Assembly (NCBI GenBank): GCA_005281725.1
Contig: SSBO01000009.1
Span: 12,042,250-12,106,249, forward strand
Length of the DNA stretch: 64,000 bases
DNA from: Wuchereria bancrofti
Taxonomy: Eukaryota > Nematoda > Chromadorea > Rhabditida > Onchocercidae
Reading direction: 5' to 3'
Below the pieces are notes generated by a model. That model searched no databases, had not been told where the DNA came from, and was given only the letters and a program-made list of their open reading frames with translations. Positions 37,520-50,700 of the stretch are shown one piece after another. Every line of letters begins with the position of its first letter. Positions within the stretch are counted from its first letter, which is position 1. The translations under genes and the position numbers were made by a program.

Positions 37520-38265
37520 GGATCGTACGGTGGGGAGAGGTTGCTGCTGCGCTGATTCAAACAACTGACGATTGTGACCTCTAGTTGAACCTTTTTATTA
37601 AGATTTTTTGTGTTAATGCTAACCGTTGCGCAATATTTATCGTACCTTTTGTTATGACTTTTTTAACATAATTTATTTATGAAATTTATGATTTAAGTAA
37701 TTTAAGTTTCGTAAGCAACATGAGGTGTCGGTAAGAGATATTTTTTGGGCGATCGTAATGTTAGTCTAAAGTCCATGGCGGTCATGATAGTTTAAAGTTC
37801 TATTATTTCCAAGACAAATTATCCGTGGTGAACTGTCCATGTTTGCAAAACTCTGAACATTTATTCAGTAGTCACTGACAGCTGTTGTCAGGTCGACTCA
37901 TTTTGCAAAATGATAATAAGTAAGGTAAAAAATGATAAGTAAGAAATGACAACTAGAGAGTAAGACATTCTCTGTCGTGATAGTAAATAAGGCAAAATGA
38001 TAAGTATGATCATAAGCATGGTGAACACAATTGGTTCGTTAAAACTGTACTTTCTGCTAAATCAATTTTGTGGTTGGTGTGTGCGTGTGCAAGCCCATAA
38101 GATCAATTTATACTTGCATTTGGTGAAAAAGGCTGATGAAATTATTTTCATGGTTTATTCATGCAGTAATTTATAGTTCTTTTTTTAAAAGTTTTTTTTT
38201 TTGTATTTCGTTTTGGTTTTGTCCTTTTGTCCTGTTTTGTAATTCCCGCAAATGCGTTGTCGTTA

Positions 38266-38271
38266 AATAAA
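38266..38271 (+). terminator. candidate polyadenylation signal AATAAA (RING gene)
   Basis: A canonical hexamer about 750 bases after the stop, at the end of a slightly GC-richer stretch that looks like 3' UTR. Confidence 0.35.
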
Positions 38272-39934
38272 ATATAATAATAATCAGTGTTATACGAAGC
38301 AGATGAATATATAAAAGGGGATATATAAAATAGATTATATAAAAGAATGGGCGAAATTATCTCAGCTTTAAAATTGAGTTTTGAAAAATATAACTTTTCT
38401 TACTACTTGAACAATTTCAAAACGAAGTTATTTCAATGTGACGATTCGTCTTTTATTTGTTTATTGATCTTTTCCAGAATTCAGGTATGCATTTCTTTTT
38501 TTTTTTTGTGATAAAACATACATACAAGAAAAAAAAAAGTTCTTGTTTGTGGGATAAATCAGCCTATTCGCGATTTGTCATTCATGATAAATTTATGATG
38601 AAAACTGTTATCACTACTGTACTTTTAATTATTTATAGTATAGAGAGTAATACATAATTGTTGCATTACATCAAAGAAAGAGAAGAAAGCAGTGAATTTT
38701 GTTATAGTGCTATAATTTCCAGTGAACAATAAATAAATTTTAAAATACTTCATTGGAATGAAATAAGCAGACATTGATAAATGTTGCAATTAAATTATTT
38801 ATGACTGTAAAAGTGAATTGATTATCTGACCTAATAGAAATATGCACATTTTCTTATATAAATGAAAAATTACATTAATATTTCTAATCAAAATCATTTT
38901 GATGTTAGTAAGATAAAGTGAAATGGAGAAGAGATAAATGATAATTGAGGAAGCATTATGCAATTCTTAATACAGCTGATAATAATTATATGATAGTACG
39001 ATTAATGATGTTACATATGAATGTCGGTATATTAAGCATTTATGAATTTCATACTGGTAATTGAAATATGCACACGAAATTTCAGATATTTGAAGAAGTG
39101 GAAAAAGTTAACAATGACATTTTAAAATAGCAACCGGTTCTCTTTCATTTCCTATTTTGTTTTTGCTTTTTAAAAATTATATTTTAACTGTTTTTCTCAT
39201 AATTAGCTATCATAACGGATAGCTCTAAAAGAGGAGGAAAAATATTTGCTCAATAATCGTTGTAATATTGAAATAAATGATGCACGAATTTCTTTTGTTT
39301 ATTGATAAACGATATTGTTTGAAGTGCTATTGTTCAGTTTTGTATTCCATTTCAACATTTTTTTTTCTTTTTTTTTGTTTCACTTTTGTTTTTTAAAGTA
39401 TATAAAAACTTTAAGTGCAACAAGTTATTAATTAGGAAAAAATAGTAAATTCGAGATCTGAAATATTTATTATAAAAGTCAAAAAAAAAAAGAAATTAAA
39501 ATATTTTAAAATTTTGATAGTATTATAGCCGTATACATGTCGGATTTTTTTTATAATACCCAAACCCATATGGACTCATATATTTTATTCAGATTTAGGT
39601 CATTATTGAAAATGTTTACTTAATTGGAATAACATCGTAATTATTCGGTGAAAGTTGAAAACGTTTCCGGTTAATCGTCCTTTCCTGTGTACTTTTGCTA
39701 CCTTTTGCTGTTAACATTCATTCAAATTACAAGTAAACTGAAATCTTTATTACTTTCATTATTCATAAATTTAATAACAGTTCCAAAATAACGGGAAAAT
39801 GAGATGGGAAGGGTTTCGGGAAGAGTTTCGAGAAGGAAAAGGGAAGTATCGGAGTTTGGATGAATAGATACCAAATAACAACTGGTTGCATATAAAAATG
39901 AAATGTAATTGGTAAGAAAAGGTATAACGGACAG

Positions 39935-40180
39935 AACAGACAGACAGACACGCACACATACACAGAAACATACATGCACATACACACACCTACATACGTA
40001 TACACATACACACACACACGCATACACACACACACATACAAAAAGATACACACAAAAAAACCGCAAAACCATACGAACCATACGTAAGCATACACATACA
40101 CATACAAAAAAACCACAGAAGCGCACGTGTACACACGCACACATACCATACATACACACATACATACATACATACGTGCG
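39935..40180. repeat. CA/CATA/ACAT-rich array
   Basis: About 245 bases of imperfect dinucleotide and tetranucleotide units. It creates long open frames on both strands (Cys/Val-rich one way, Thr/His-rich the other), which are artefacts of the repeat. Confidence 0.95.
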
Positions 40181-42113
40181 CATACATTTCCTAAAACTTT
40201 ATGAAGAAAAAAAAAAAGGAGGGAATGTCTAAAAAATTTTTCGATGAATTTGTTGCCAAATTTCTCATATATATATGCTTCATTCCTACTCTTTTCATTA
40301 TAACATTAAATTTCATTAAAATGGAAAAGCAATCAAGCAATGCTTTTCTTTTTTTTTTTTAATTTTTCTGTTTTAACTTTCATTTCTATCTTTTTTTTTA
40401 TTTTCTGCTTAAAGGTTTAATGAATATGTATTTTCAGTTTGCTTCAAAATATCAAAATGTCTGTGTTATTAGATTTCAAACATTTTGTTAATTCCTACAT
40501 CCTTAATACATATTTTTGATTCAAATAATTGAAATTTTATCAAAAAGGAAAAAAAAGTAAGAAAAGAGAAATGGAAGAATAAAGTATTATTCTTTCATTC
40601 AAAAATATTCAATTAATATTTTATTGTAATATTATTACTACTATTTTTTCTCTCTCAAAAATAAATAACAGTAACAAAAGCATAACTGTAAAAGTTCTTC
40701 GGGATATTTCGCATATGAATGCTTCCTTTTTTTTTTCTCTTATTTGTAATTTCGAGAACAAAACTTTCATTGAAATAAGTTTGCTCAACATGCTACAATC
40801 TTTTTATTTCATACAATTAAAATATATCGTTGTTGTTTTATTAGAATTTAATTACTAATTACTACAAATAAACATAGTAAAATTCATAGAAAGATAAATT
40901 AATTCGCAGTTAGATAGAAAAAGAAAAACAACAAAAAAAAAAAATTCTATATCATTTTAAATTAAGTAATGAACATTGCTGATTGTATAATTCATACACG
41001 ATATATAGTACAGATTTAAGTATCGTATTACAAGTACAGTTAATAGTTTACAGTTTTTAAAGTATAATTGCCTCATTATAAAACGAATGAAATATAGCAA
41101 AAATTCAAAATGTGTCATGGAACGGTATCAATAAAAATAACCGAAGTTACATTTACTATAAATTAGTATAAAAACAAGTTCGATTTGATATTCAGAATAT
41201 CGAACCATTAATGAACGGTATCATTTCATATGATATCTTGTATAGCAGAGAAATATATGTTTCATTTATTCAACTATTCATTTTTATCATATGAAATTTG
41301 TCACTGTGATATAAAATGTCGCTATTATTTTGTTGATTTTGAATTGATAAATAAAGAGAAAGTCGCCCTGCAATTTCATTCAATGATTTTTTTTTCGAGA
41401 TTTGCCACCTGAATACCAGTTTTTAGGTGCCAAATCAGTATTGATGTCTGAAATTATATAAATAATAGATAAAAAAAAAGGGCAATCATTACTATTCGCA
41501 CTGCAATTTCTCAATTTACACCTATTCTATCAAATCCTTTTCTGTCTAAAACTGTTACGAGAAAGTTCCTTGAGAAGGTGGAAAAACTTTTTGGAAGTCT
41601 GTTAAACCCTTTAACCATATACTATCGAAAAGACACCATATATCACTGTCGAAACTAATTTATTCGTGCGCAATAGTTGTAAGATATGTGGCGAATTCCA
41701 CTTTTTTTTTTCTTTTCTTTTTTTGTTTGAGTGAAATATTTTAATTTAATGCAATTAAGCAGTTTCAAATTTGCTGCTAAAAAGATGTAATGGGATAGCA
41801 TTTAAATAAATATTCCATTCTTTATTATTTATTGTAGAAACATTGCACGAATATCATTTTTTTTTTGGTCTCTTTTTTTTCAAAATTTTGAAATATAACA
41901 CTTTTGGATCATTAGAGTTGAAAATTGGATATAATATTCGGGCTGCAATAAATAAACAATAGTATTTATTAAATTACTAGGGAAATAATGTTTTTTTTTT
42001 CTCTTTTTTTTTATTGGAAATTTAGCGAAATGAATAAACTATAGCGAATTTCCAGAGATAATATTAAACTATTACAACAAACAGTTGGTTCATTTTAGAA
42101 TTCTGAACAGTAA

Positions 42114-44427
42114 ATGGGGACAAAACATGAGGGTGGTTTGTTCGAACATCGAACACGCTATATCATTTTGTTACTTGGGTGGATTTGCCTAACTTCAATA
42201 TTTTCTAATACAATTGCGCTCAATTTCACATTTATTTGTATGACAAAACCTGCATCAAAAAATCAAACAGAAAACGATGTTGTCGTATGCTTTCACGTAT
42301 TTTTGCAATTTTCACTTTTTTTTTTTTAAATATCTCATATCATTTAAAATTAATTTAGCAAGGTAATTAAATTTTAAAAAATTTATCGGAATAGAATATT
42401 TGCTATTAATCTATGAAATAACACTTATCCTTTTGAATTAAATATTTTCTAAAATCAAATTGCATAGTTCCATTTCATTACATTACGATGTATGCTTTAT
42501 GATTGACCATTTCTTACATGTATTTTAATAAATGGACCATTTATACAGGTAAATAATAATAAATGCAAGTAAAACTCATGGAGTGTTTTATTTAAGAGAA
42601 AAAAGCTTAGAATAATAGAAATTTCAAAGTTAAAAAAATCTTCCTATATAAATGTTATTTAAAAAAAAATTTTTAAGTATAATTATATTGACATTTAAAT
42701 AAAATTTACAAAGTTTTTTTCTTGTCATAGTGGTGGTTTTCTTCTTTTTTTTTAAATACCTTGTTATATGGCATTAGGTTGAAACGATGATTGAAAATGT
42801 GAATTTGAAGGATGGCGTGGAAAAAAAAAAAAAAACACCAATCATACAAAATGTTCATTCGAAAAGGATACAGAAATATCTTGTGATATTTTACAAATTA
42901 AAGATATAGAATTTAAATTAGCAAACAACCAAGTGATATCATTACTAACTGCTAATTAATCAAACCTTCAAATTGATAATAATTAGTAAATTATGCAGGG
43001 TTCCAATTATTTCGCAGGAGAGCTTAATTATGAACAAAGTGAAAAATCAGCATTACTTTGGGCCCTTGGTTTTGGCACCTTTGTTGGTGTTTGGCCATTT
43101 AATTTTTTATATCTCCAATATGGTGCAAGATATGTTTTCTTTGCTGCTGGCTTCCTATCCGCTTTTTCTACACTTGTGATACCTCTTACAGCCTATATGG
43201 GCCTTATATGGTTTATTGCCGCTAGAGTTCTTCAGGTTTATCTATTTTATCTTATATTATAATAGCTTTAACACATTCTACTGTTCAAATAATCATTCAC
43301 TAACGTGAGCATATGTTAACTGTCAAAAAAAAAGAAAATTCAAATTCAAACCATTTAACTATTTTATTCAATCAATTTACTTGTTAAACCACTTATGGTT
43401 AATTATGAAATTATAATCAATTTACTTGTTAAATCACTTAGGGTTAATTATGAAATTATAAAAGTGCATATGTAATTTCCAAAAATGCTTTTTGTCATGA
43501 TCTCTCAAGTTTTTGATAAGAAATATCACTTCCAAATTGAGATGTTCGCTTTTATCTATAGTTTGTAGTTTTACTATATGTATATTTGTAAATTAATAGT
43601 TACTTATAAAGTTAATAACATCAAATGGAAATATTTTTGAAGTAGATTTGATAAATTTAATAACATCAAATGGAAATATTTTTGAAGTAGATTTGATAAA
43701 GTTAATAACATCAAATGGGAATATTTTTGAAGTAGATTTGCTATGCATAAAATTAATCTTAAGATATATAATCTCTTTAGGGAGTAGCATATGGTGCTGA
43801 TTTTGCAGCAATTGGAGTAATAACTGTCCGTTGGGCATCACTGAAGCAAAGTGGTGTATTTATTGCTGTTCTAACAAGTTTTAATAGCCTTTCAACACTT
43901 ATCACAAATCCTATTTCCGGTTTGGTTCGTTTTATTTTCTTTTTGAAATGAGGAAAGAATTCATGACTTCAAATTTTTCATTAAAACTTGTTTTAAAAAT
44001 TTTACAATTATTAAGCTTTGTGAATCATCGCTTGGTTGGCCAGCTGTATATTATATACATGCAGCATTTGGCATATTTATATTTACTGTTTGGATATTAT
44101 TTTACCGAGATCAACCAGAAACGCACAAAAATGTTTCAGGTTAATTTAAAAATTTAACTCTTTCAGTTTATTTTGCAATACACTTTCCTCTCATCATTAA
44201 ATATTTATTTTTGTACTTGCTTCATTCTTTATTATATGCACTTTTTTTTTTTGGAAAAAAAGCTCATATTTTTCAGGAATTGAGTTAGAAAAGATTCGTC
44301 GAGAAAAATCTGAAGGATATATCAGTAGTGAGAAATATGTCCCATACTTGGTAATAAATTTCTTGCTAATGTAAATTTTGGATCATCATTAGAACTTTGT
44401 TACTGATTATAGCTGGATAGATTAGTT

Positions 44428-44458
<31 letters not shown>

Positions 44459-46359
44459 GAAAACAACTGCCTAAATAGCTTGACATTTCCTACTAAAGAA
44501 ATCAATTAAGGAATGATAACTGAAGAGATAAGTCACAAAGATTTGAATTGATTTCAGGCTATAATAAAAAATCCAGCAATATTGATTATTTGGTTCAATG
44601 CATTTGTCGAAATTGTTTCTGCTTTATTTCTACTCTCGTATGGACCTACTTATATCAAATATGTCTTGAATATCAGGTTTTTCTCTGTTTCTTCTAAAAC
44701 ATATGTTCAATAGAAAATTTTCAAATCAAAATTATTCTTTTGCTTGAAATATATTTTAAATGTCCAAAATAGAAATTATTCTTTTCTAGCATTGAAGGCA
44801 CAGGATTTTTGGTTGCTCTCCAGGGATTATCTTTTTTACCATTTCGAATCGCTGCTGGCTTCATGAGTGATCAGATCAAGTATGCTATTTGTCTGTATTC
44901 AATTCATCGTTTGACTCAATCGTTAATCTCACATTAATTCCATTAAAGATAAATTTATCAAGTTAATCTACCAGAAATTATCGCTAAACCGCTTGTGCTA
45001 CTTATCTTCATTATTATTACTGGTTACTGTAGTTAAACTTTCAGATGCATGAACGAGTATCAGAAAATGATCTTCTTCAACACGTTATCATTAGTTGGAG
45101 CCGGTGTATTTTATTGTATCCTCGGTTTTATCCCACCTGAAAAGACTTCATTATCTGTATTTGCTATTGCAGTAACTCATGCTGTTATGGCATTCAATGT
45201 TGGCGGATTTTATAAATGTGGTACCTTTGTGGCTCGGTAAGCCAGTAAATTCATTAATTTTCATTTAAATTATTTTGCAACTAACAAAAAAAAAAAATTT
45301 CAACAAACAACAGCGTGCATTCTTTTTTTTCCCCACTGCAAAAATTGTATCAGCTTCGCAAATGAGATTTTGAGCAAATCAGTTGCACCGCATCCGAAAC
45401 GGATAAACAATAATACCGGAAAGTGGAATATGTTCTGTAAGTTGTAAATAAACAGCGAAGGTATTGCTACTGGTTAGTGAAAATCAGATGATAGATATGA
45501 ACTCCAAGAATGCTAATAGGTTCATTTTTACAAGACTTAACTGCTTGGTGTTAATAATTATTTCCGTAAGGCTGATGAAAGGTTAAACCTGGCTTTCACT
45601 TGTGCTATCTCGAAATGATAACATATTGTGTCAACTGGTCGAGTAGCTTGATATGGAATTAAATTTCGATTAATTTCAGACAGCATAGTCATTTCGTGAT
45701 CTCAAATATACAATTCATCAAATGTGTTGCATTGTTTGTATCACCATTACTGGTTGCAATATTTGTTACCGATGATTCGGCACAGGTGAACAGATTTACT
45801 TCATGCTATTATTCCGAGATTGTATGATATTTATATTACATTATTTCTAATGTCACCATATAGTTATACTACATTAGATATTTTACCTTAGACTTCTACA
45901 CTACACACTACACCAAACTGTTCTCGAATACCGTATTCTTTATTGTAAACAAATGACCATATTTTCGTGTCTCCAGCAGATACAGCTATCTTAAACTTAG
46001 ATCGATTAAACGAACGGTTTAATATTTAATATCATAAAGCTTCCCTCCAATTTCGAAGCATGGATATGTTACAACAGACAGTTACAGCATCACTGAATGA
46101 TAACGTTTACTCATAAAACAACCAGAGATGGAGAGGGAGAAAAGAAAAAAAAGAGAGAGAGAGAGCTTAACAGTTATGATTATTACGCATAGTTTTTTAT
46201 TTTCAGGAACAATGGAGAATTATTTTCATAATTTTAGCAATATCACTACTCGTAGCAAATTTCGCATTCTGTTTGATAGCAACCGATAAACCGGCCAAAT
46301 TTACAACACTTCAACCGGATAAAAAAAGACAAAATCTTGCAATTGCTTCAATTTCATGA
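42114..46359 (+). CDS. SLC17-family (sodium/phosphate- or VGLUT-type) MFS anion transporter, 11 exons, frameshift in exon 2
   Basis: Exons: 42114-42284 (or to 42296), 42778-42932, 42999-43235, 43781-43924, 44016-44139, 44277-44350, 44558-44676, 44790-44879, 45045-45236, 45680-45785, 46207-46359; about 520 residues. Family marks: QYGARYVFFAAG after the second helix pair, ARVLQGVAYGADF, RWASLKQSGVF, and HSHFVISNIQFIKCVALF near the end, all typical SLC17 segments. Hydrophobic stretches fit a 12-helix MFS fold. Exon 2 encodes the large first luminal loop with an N-glycosylation site (NHT) and two Cys. Its 15-A run puts the two halves out of frame; one more A would make the exon 156 nt and restore phase on both sides. 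Every other junction is phase-consistent with canonical GT-AG. An acceptor (GAACAG) lies three bases before the ATG. The substrate cannot be told from the sequence. Confidence 0.85.
42821..42835 (+). repeat. A15 homopolymer inside coding exon 2 of the SLC17 gene
   Basis: Fifteen consecutive A. The reading frame before it (MIENVNLKDGVEK) and the frame after it (TNHTKCSFEKDTEISC) differ by one base. Confidence 0.9.
43371..43460. repeat. 45-bp tandem duplication in SLC17 intron 3
   Basis: Two copies, 43371-43415 and 43416-43460, beginning ATCAATTTACTTGTTAAA, differing at two or three positions. Confidence 0.95.
43609..43740. repeat. 45-bp minisatellite, three copies, SLC17 intron 3
   Basis: Units at 43609-43653, 43654-43698 and 43699-43740 (last one truncated), beginning AAGTTAATAACATCAAATGG, nearly identical. 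Because 45 is divisible by three, the complement gives a repetitive open frame that is not a gene. Confidence 0.95.
44427..44461. repeat. (GA)n microsatellite in SLC17 intron 6
   Basis: GAGAGA units with one GG interruption. Confidence 0.9.
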
Positions 46360-47722
46360 TAATAAATAATTGATTCGAGAAATTTTTGTTTCTAACTTCG
46401 TCCCAACTCGAACTGATGTTAATCGCACCGATTTCATTTACCTATACAAAAAGTTTTATTAAAGTATCAGTTGAAGTTAGAGCAGCTTCAGGAGCATAGA
46501 ATATCAAAAATTAGCCGGTCCCTCTTAGTCATCAAAATTACCCGTCAAACTTTTTACAGATTCCGTAGATCACCAAACTATACGCCTAAATTCAGTCACA
46601 TACAGATAATCTAGAAGGGGCAAAGAAAAAAAAACTCTGAATAAACACCTATTTTATACGTAAACCCACCCTTAGGTCACGCATCCATCCCCTTTCTCTA
46701 CTGCAATATTCCGCTGTTGTACAATCTTGCTGATGAGTGCTATGGTCTTGCGATGATTTTCTACCCTCGGTAGTTTTGCATTCTTTGCACGTTTTTCTGA
46801 ACGGCCGTTATTGTCCCGGGAATTGGTTCGGTTACAGTAGTATCTGTACTGTTGTTCGATGATGTTCGCTCTATCATTTTATGACTAATCAGGAATGACT
46901 AATCAGTAGGTATAACCCGGTAGTTCTTCCTCGTAACCGGATGAAAGCTAACAAACATAGGCAGTTCAGGTTTTGTCTATTAACTGCACGGCTCAATAAA
47001 TGCAATTCTTTATGAAATGGATGCTTTGGACTTCGTTTCTGATCGATTCATAATTTTGTTGATGCATCGATTTAGTGGAAGCAATAAAAGAGATATACAA
47101 AAAAAAGTAATCGTTGTTACGGACATCATAAAATCTATATGAAAGAGTGTTTACAGTTGTTATTCTCATAAAATCTTGGTGGGATTTTTTTAAATACATG
47201 TTTTCAAGTGTTTTAAGCGAGTCACTATAACATTTATTTCACTCTAACAGTCATATAGTATGACTGTTAGAGTGAAATATTCATATAGTATGAATTAAGT
47301 AGCTTGGACATCGTAAAGTTCTCCCATTTAAAATTCCCATCGTAAACTTTTTCCATTTAATGAATGCCGGAATCTGTGGGTTATCATCCAAAAGGGGACC
47401 ACGTGTTTCAGTAAGCATAAGACTAGTAATTAATAAAAATATGAAGTTTTAAAACTTTTTGGAAGAGTGGGAGTTTGGATAGTAGAAATGCACTCAGAGT
47501 CTAAAAGAGATCGAACGAGTAAATGAGTTGACATTAAAAAGTGATATTAAGTTTGGAAAGTTTGGCTTCTCTCGTCGTTTTTCACTTAGTCATCATGTTA
47601 CGATGCTTATCAAGCCTTATAACATGTAGACATACCTAGCATTGGTCTTGGGGTGGGTGTTTCGTACTTGTTATACCCTTATTAGTATGATTTTTAAGTC
47701 AGATTAGCATATTTATTTGCAG
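46360..47722. other. intergenic, SLC17 3' flank and TAF12 promoter
   Basis: AATAAA occurs at 46361-46366, immediately after the SLC17 stop. The segment 46650-46900 is less AT-rich and may hold the TAF12 promoter. The palindromes at 47236-47295 lie about 430 bases before the TAF12 start. No exon is recognised. Confidence 0.6.
47236..47278. repeat. perfect 20-bp inverted repeat with 3-nt loop
   Basis: The left arm ATTTCACTCTAACAGTCATA (47236-47255) is an exact inverted match of 47259-47278, with TAG between. A second, shorter perfect palindrome with the same core (CATATAGTATG) follows directly at 47279-47295. Confidence 0.95.
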
Positions 47723-47725
47723 GTG

Positions 47726-50700
47726 ATGAGCAACTACAACGGCCAAATAATGGCTCAGCAGTATACGGTGGATATGAGCCATTCACCAGCTGGCATGCAA
47801 CGAATTCATTCGTCACCTCAACAACCGGTCTGTGACATTTTCTTACACTTTCCTGTGAATCTTATGGAAATATCACCTTATGGAATATCGTGTGAAATGG
47901 TTTAGGTATGGTCGGGAGACCGTATGGTAGGTTATGTATTCCACACGTTGAAGAATTGCGTATTGTATTAACCGATGAATACCAGTTAATCTTATTTACC
48001 AATAGAATGTCTCTCTGGAGCGGTTAAATAATTGGCATTATAAGGCTTTTTTAAAGATTCTATTATAGATTTATAAGACGAATTATTGTTAGTGTTGAGT
48101 AGATGAGATATACTTCTGAGTGGATGTACAAAATGGCAAGTTCGGTTATTTTTTGTATATTTGCGTTTCTGATTCGTTTCCACTCATTATTATTGCCGAA
48201 GGAAAGTTTTAGTAGTGATGAAGAAATCATGAAGGAATTTTTTGAGTGAAACCTGCATTTTATGGTGTTAAACAGAATTTTAGTATGGCTTTTTTAAGCG
48301 GCAAGCGCATATGATTCAATCTGGACAAATGCTTTCCCAACAGCAAATGATGATGCAGGCCAATCAGCCACTCCATATGCCACCGTGTAAGAAATTCCTC
48401 GTATTTTTTGTTCAAATATTTCAAAATCTTAAAATCACATCTGTCACATTTTCATTTATCTTAGAAATGGAGAATATTTGCGAAGCAGTGCATGAAATGC
48501 ATTTTAGATTACGATGGCTTGGTTTTCGCATAAAAATATTCTCATAGATGATTTTTCTTTTCATTTATTTGTTTATTTTTATTTCGTAAACGCTGTTAGG
48601 TTCATTATATAAGTGGTTGGTGTTTAGAATCATAAGTATTCTGGAGGTGCTAGTGCTTTATCTTCTTTGGTCTGCAGTCGTACCATTTCCAGAACATCTA
48701 TTGTACGGAATGATCGAAATTTCCCAGTAGGCTCGATGACTTCATAGATTTATGCCGTTTTTCACCTTCTCTGTATTTTGAGCTGCCAATGGAATTAGTA
48801 ATTTTTTAATCATATTTTATATAGTTTGATCTTTTTAATCTCACATGCAGCTTAATCTCGAGAAAAGCTATTCTGCTATTCCATTTTCTCGAGTTATCAG
48901 CTCTGTGTTAGCGAGAACTTGACTTTTGGGTTGCGCTTTAGTTCTTTATTATTACATCCTGTCATTGGGGGAATTAATTAACGACAGTTTATAGGTACAA
49001 GTATGCAGGTACAAATGGCGTCGATGGGTCCACCACAAATGATCTCGCAACAGGGTGTCGCTATTATGAGTCAGCAGGGGCAAATGCAACAAGCAGGTGA
49101 TTGTGTTTCAGTTCCTTTTATTTTTGCATTTTTTTGTATCATTAAAGTAAATTGTGTACTTTTTTATTTTACTTACGAAATAAAAGTTGAAGAGAAATAT
49201 ACTTTCCATGTTCACAAAGTCTCTTTACAAATCGCAGAGCATTATTGGAGAGTTGACATCTGCATCGTAGTTAAGCTATTTTATGTTTCAGTCAGTGCTG
49301 GTGTAACAGTTTGTTTAAACCAGCCGTTGATCTATTTCGTTTAAATCTTTTTCAATATTGATGCTTTTAGTTATGTGATTGTTCCATTTTTCTGAAATGT
49401 ACTTTCTAGGTGCTGCACAAGGTGCAATGATGCAGGCGCAACATCAGATGATTGCAACAGGACAAATATCTTCACAGCAAATGCCAACACAAATTCTAGT
49501 TACATCAATGGGTCAGCAACAGATGCTTTCAACCATGGTCACCCAAGTGCAGCAGCAACAACCAACATCCCATCAAATGGCTCCACCAACAGCACCACAT
49601 TTAGGACCACAACATCAACCACAACAATCACTGCAGCAACAGCAACAATCCCAACAGCAGCAACAAACTCAACAACATCAAATGATAACTTCGACTCAAA
49701 TTTTACAACAGCAGAGTCAGGGGCAACATTCGTTAAATGCCCAACAAAATATCGGCCACAGTCCAGGATTTGCTCATCTAGGTCAGCCTCATATGCATAC
49801 TCCGAATCCAAATTATCAACAACCTTCTCCACATCGACCAACAATGACACGTTATCCAACTCCAAGTCCAGAAAATATGCAGCATGGAACTCCCCCCATA
49901 TGTATGTTTTCTCAGAATATTACTATTTTCTAACTTTAAATTGAATTTGTCGGTTAATATTTGTATTATGACGATCGAGAAACGATATTGCTGTAAAAAA
50001 CTTCAGATCGTTCACCAATACAACGTTCAGTGAATACCCCACGTGTTATTGGACAGTCGTCTGCAATACGACAAGCTTTGGGACATCTCCCACCTGCTCC
50101 GACGCCTACACCTATGCATTCTGCAGCTGAGCCACATCCTCCACCGCCGAATAGCATGAAATTACTGGAGAAGGTTTCTTTTTCTTTGAAAATTAGGTGG
50201 AGTGTCATTTGATAATCAAAAAATATTTTCTCAATGTTTTTCCGATAATTTCCACATTCATGTTTCATTACTTTCAATGGGTTAGCATGTAGCACCAAAA
50301 ATTTTTTTTTTGGTTTCTGAAGCAGCAACGAAAACACATGAAAGAAGGTTAATTCATCAACAACATCTATTTTTGAATGGTTTCGATGCAAGACTTATTT
50401 CCCAATTATTTAGGATGCTATGGAAGCTCTGATTAAAACAGTGGATCCTCTGGAAGCAGTTGAAGATGATGTTTCGGATGCATTACTGCAGCTCGTTGAG
50501 GAATTCGTTGATGATGTGATTGAACAAACGACACGCGTTGCCAAGCATAGGTTAACATTTTACCTAAATTTTGATGTGTTTGTTTGGGATGGATTGTTGG
50601 ATGAAGAGTTCAAATTTCTGCATTTATATGAAGATCTCAATTAACCCTTCATTTTAAAATTAATTAAAACTTTGCTGTAGAGTGCTACTTCAAACCAAAT

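Larger units (their letters stand above)
37520..42110. other. intergenic region, RING gene 3' flank to SLC17 5' flank
   Basis: The first 750 bases are probably 3' UTR of the RING gene. The rest is AT-rich with many poly-T runs. A CA/CATA array lies at 39935-40180. No exon is recognised; the longest frames here come from the CA array or from poly-T. Confidence 0.65.

Noticed and set aside
39722..40232. Long open frames on both strands, including a 153-codon Cys/Val-rich one
   Set aside because: They are produced entirely by the CA/CATA repeat, which has few stops in any frame.
43593..43841. 82-codon minus-strand repetitive frame
   Set aside because: It is generated by a 45-bp minisatellite in an intron, whose period is divisible by three.
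47717..47725. Upstream ATG (47717) as TAF12 start
   Set aside because: It lies inside the acceptor TTTGCAG region, before the splice boundary; the ATG at 47726 is the first in the mature exon.
49539..49865. 108-codon minus-strand frame opposite TAF12 exon 4
   Set aside because: It is the complement of the CAA/CAG glutamine repeats of a well-supported plus-strand exon.
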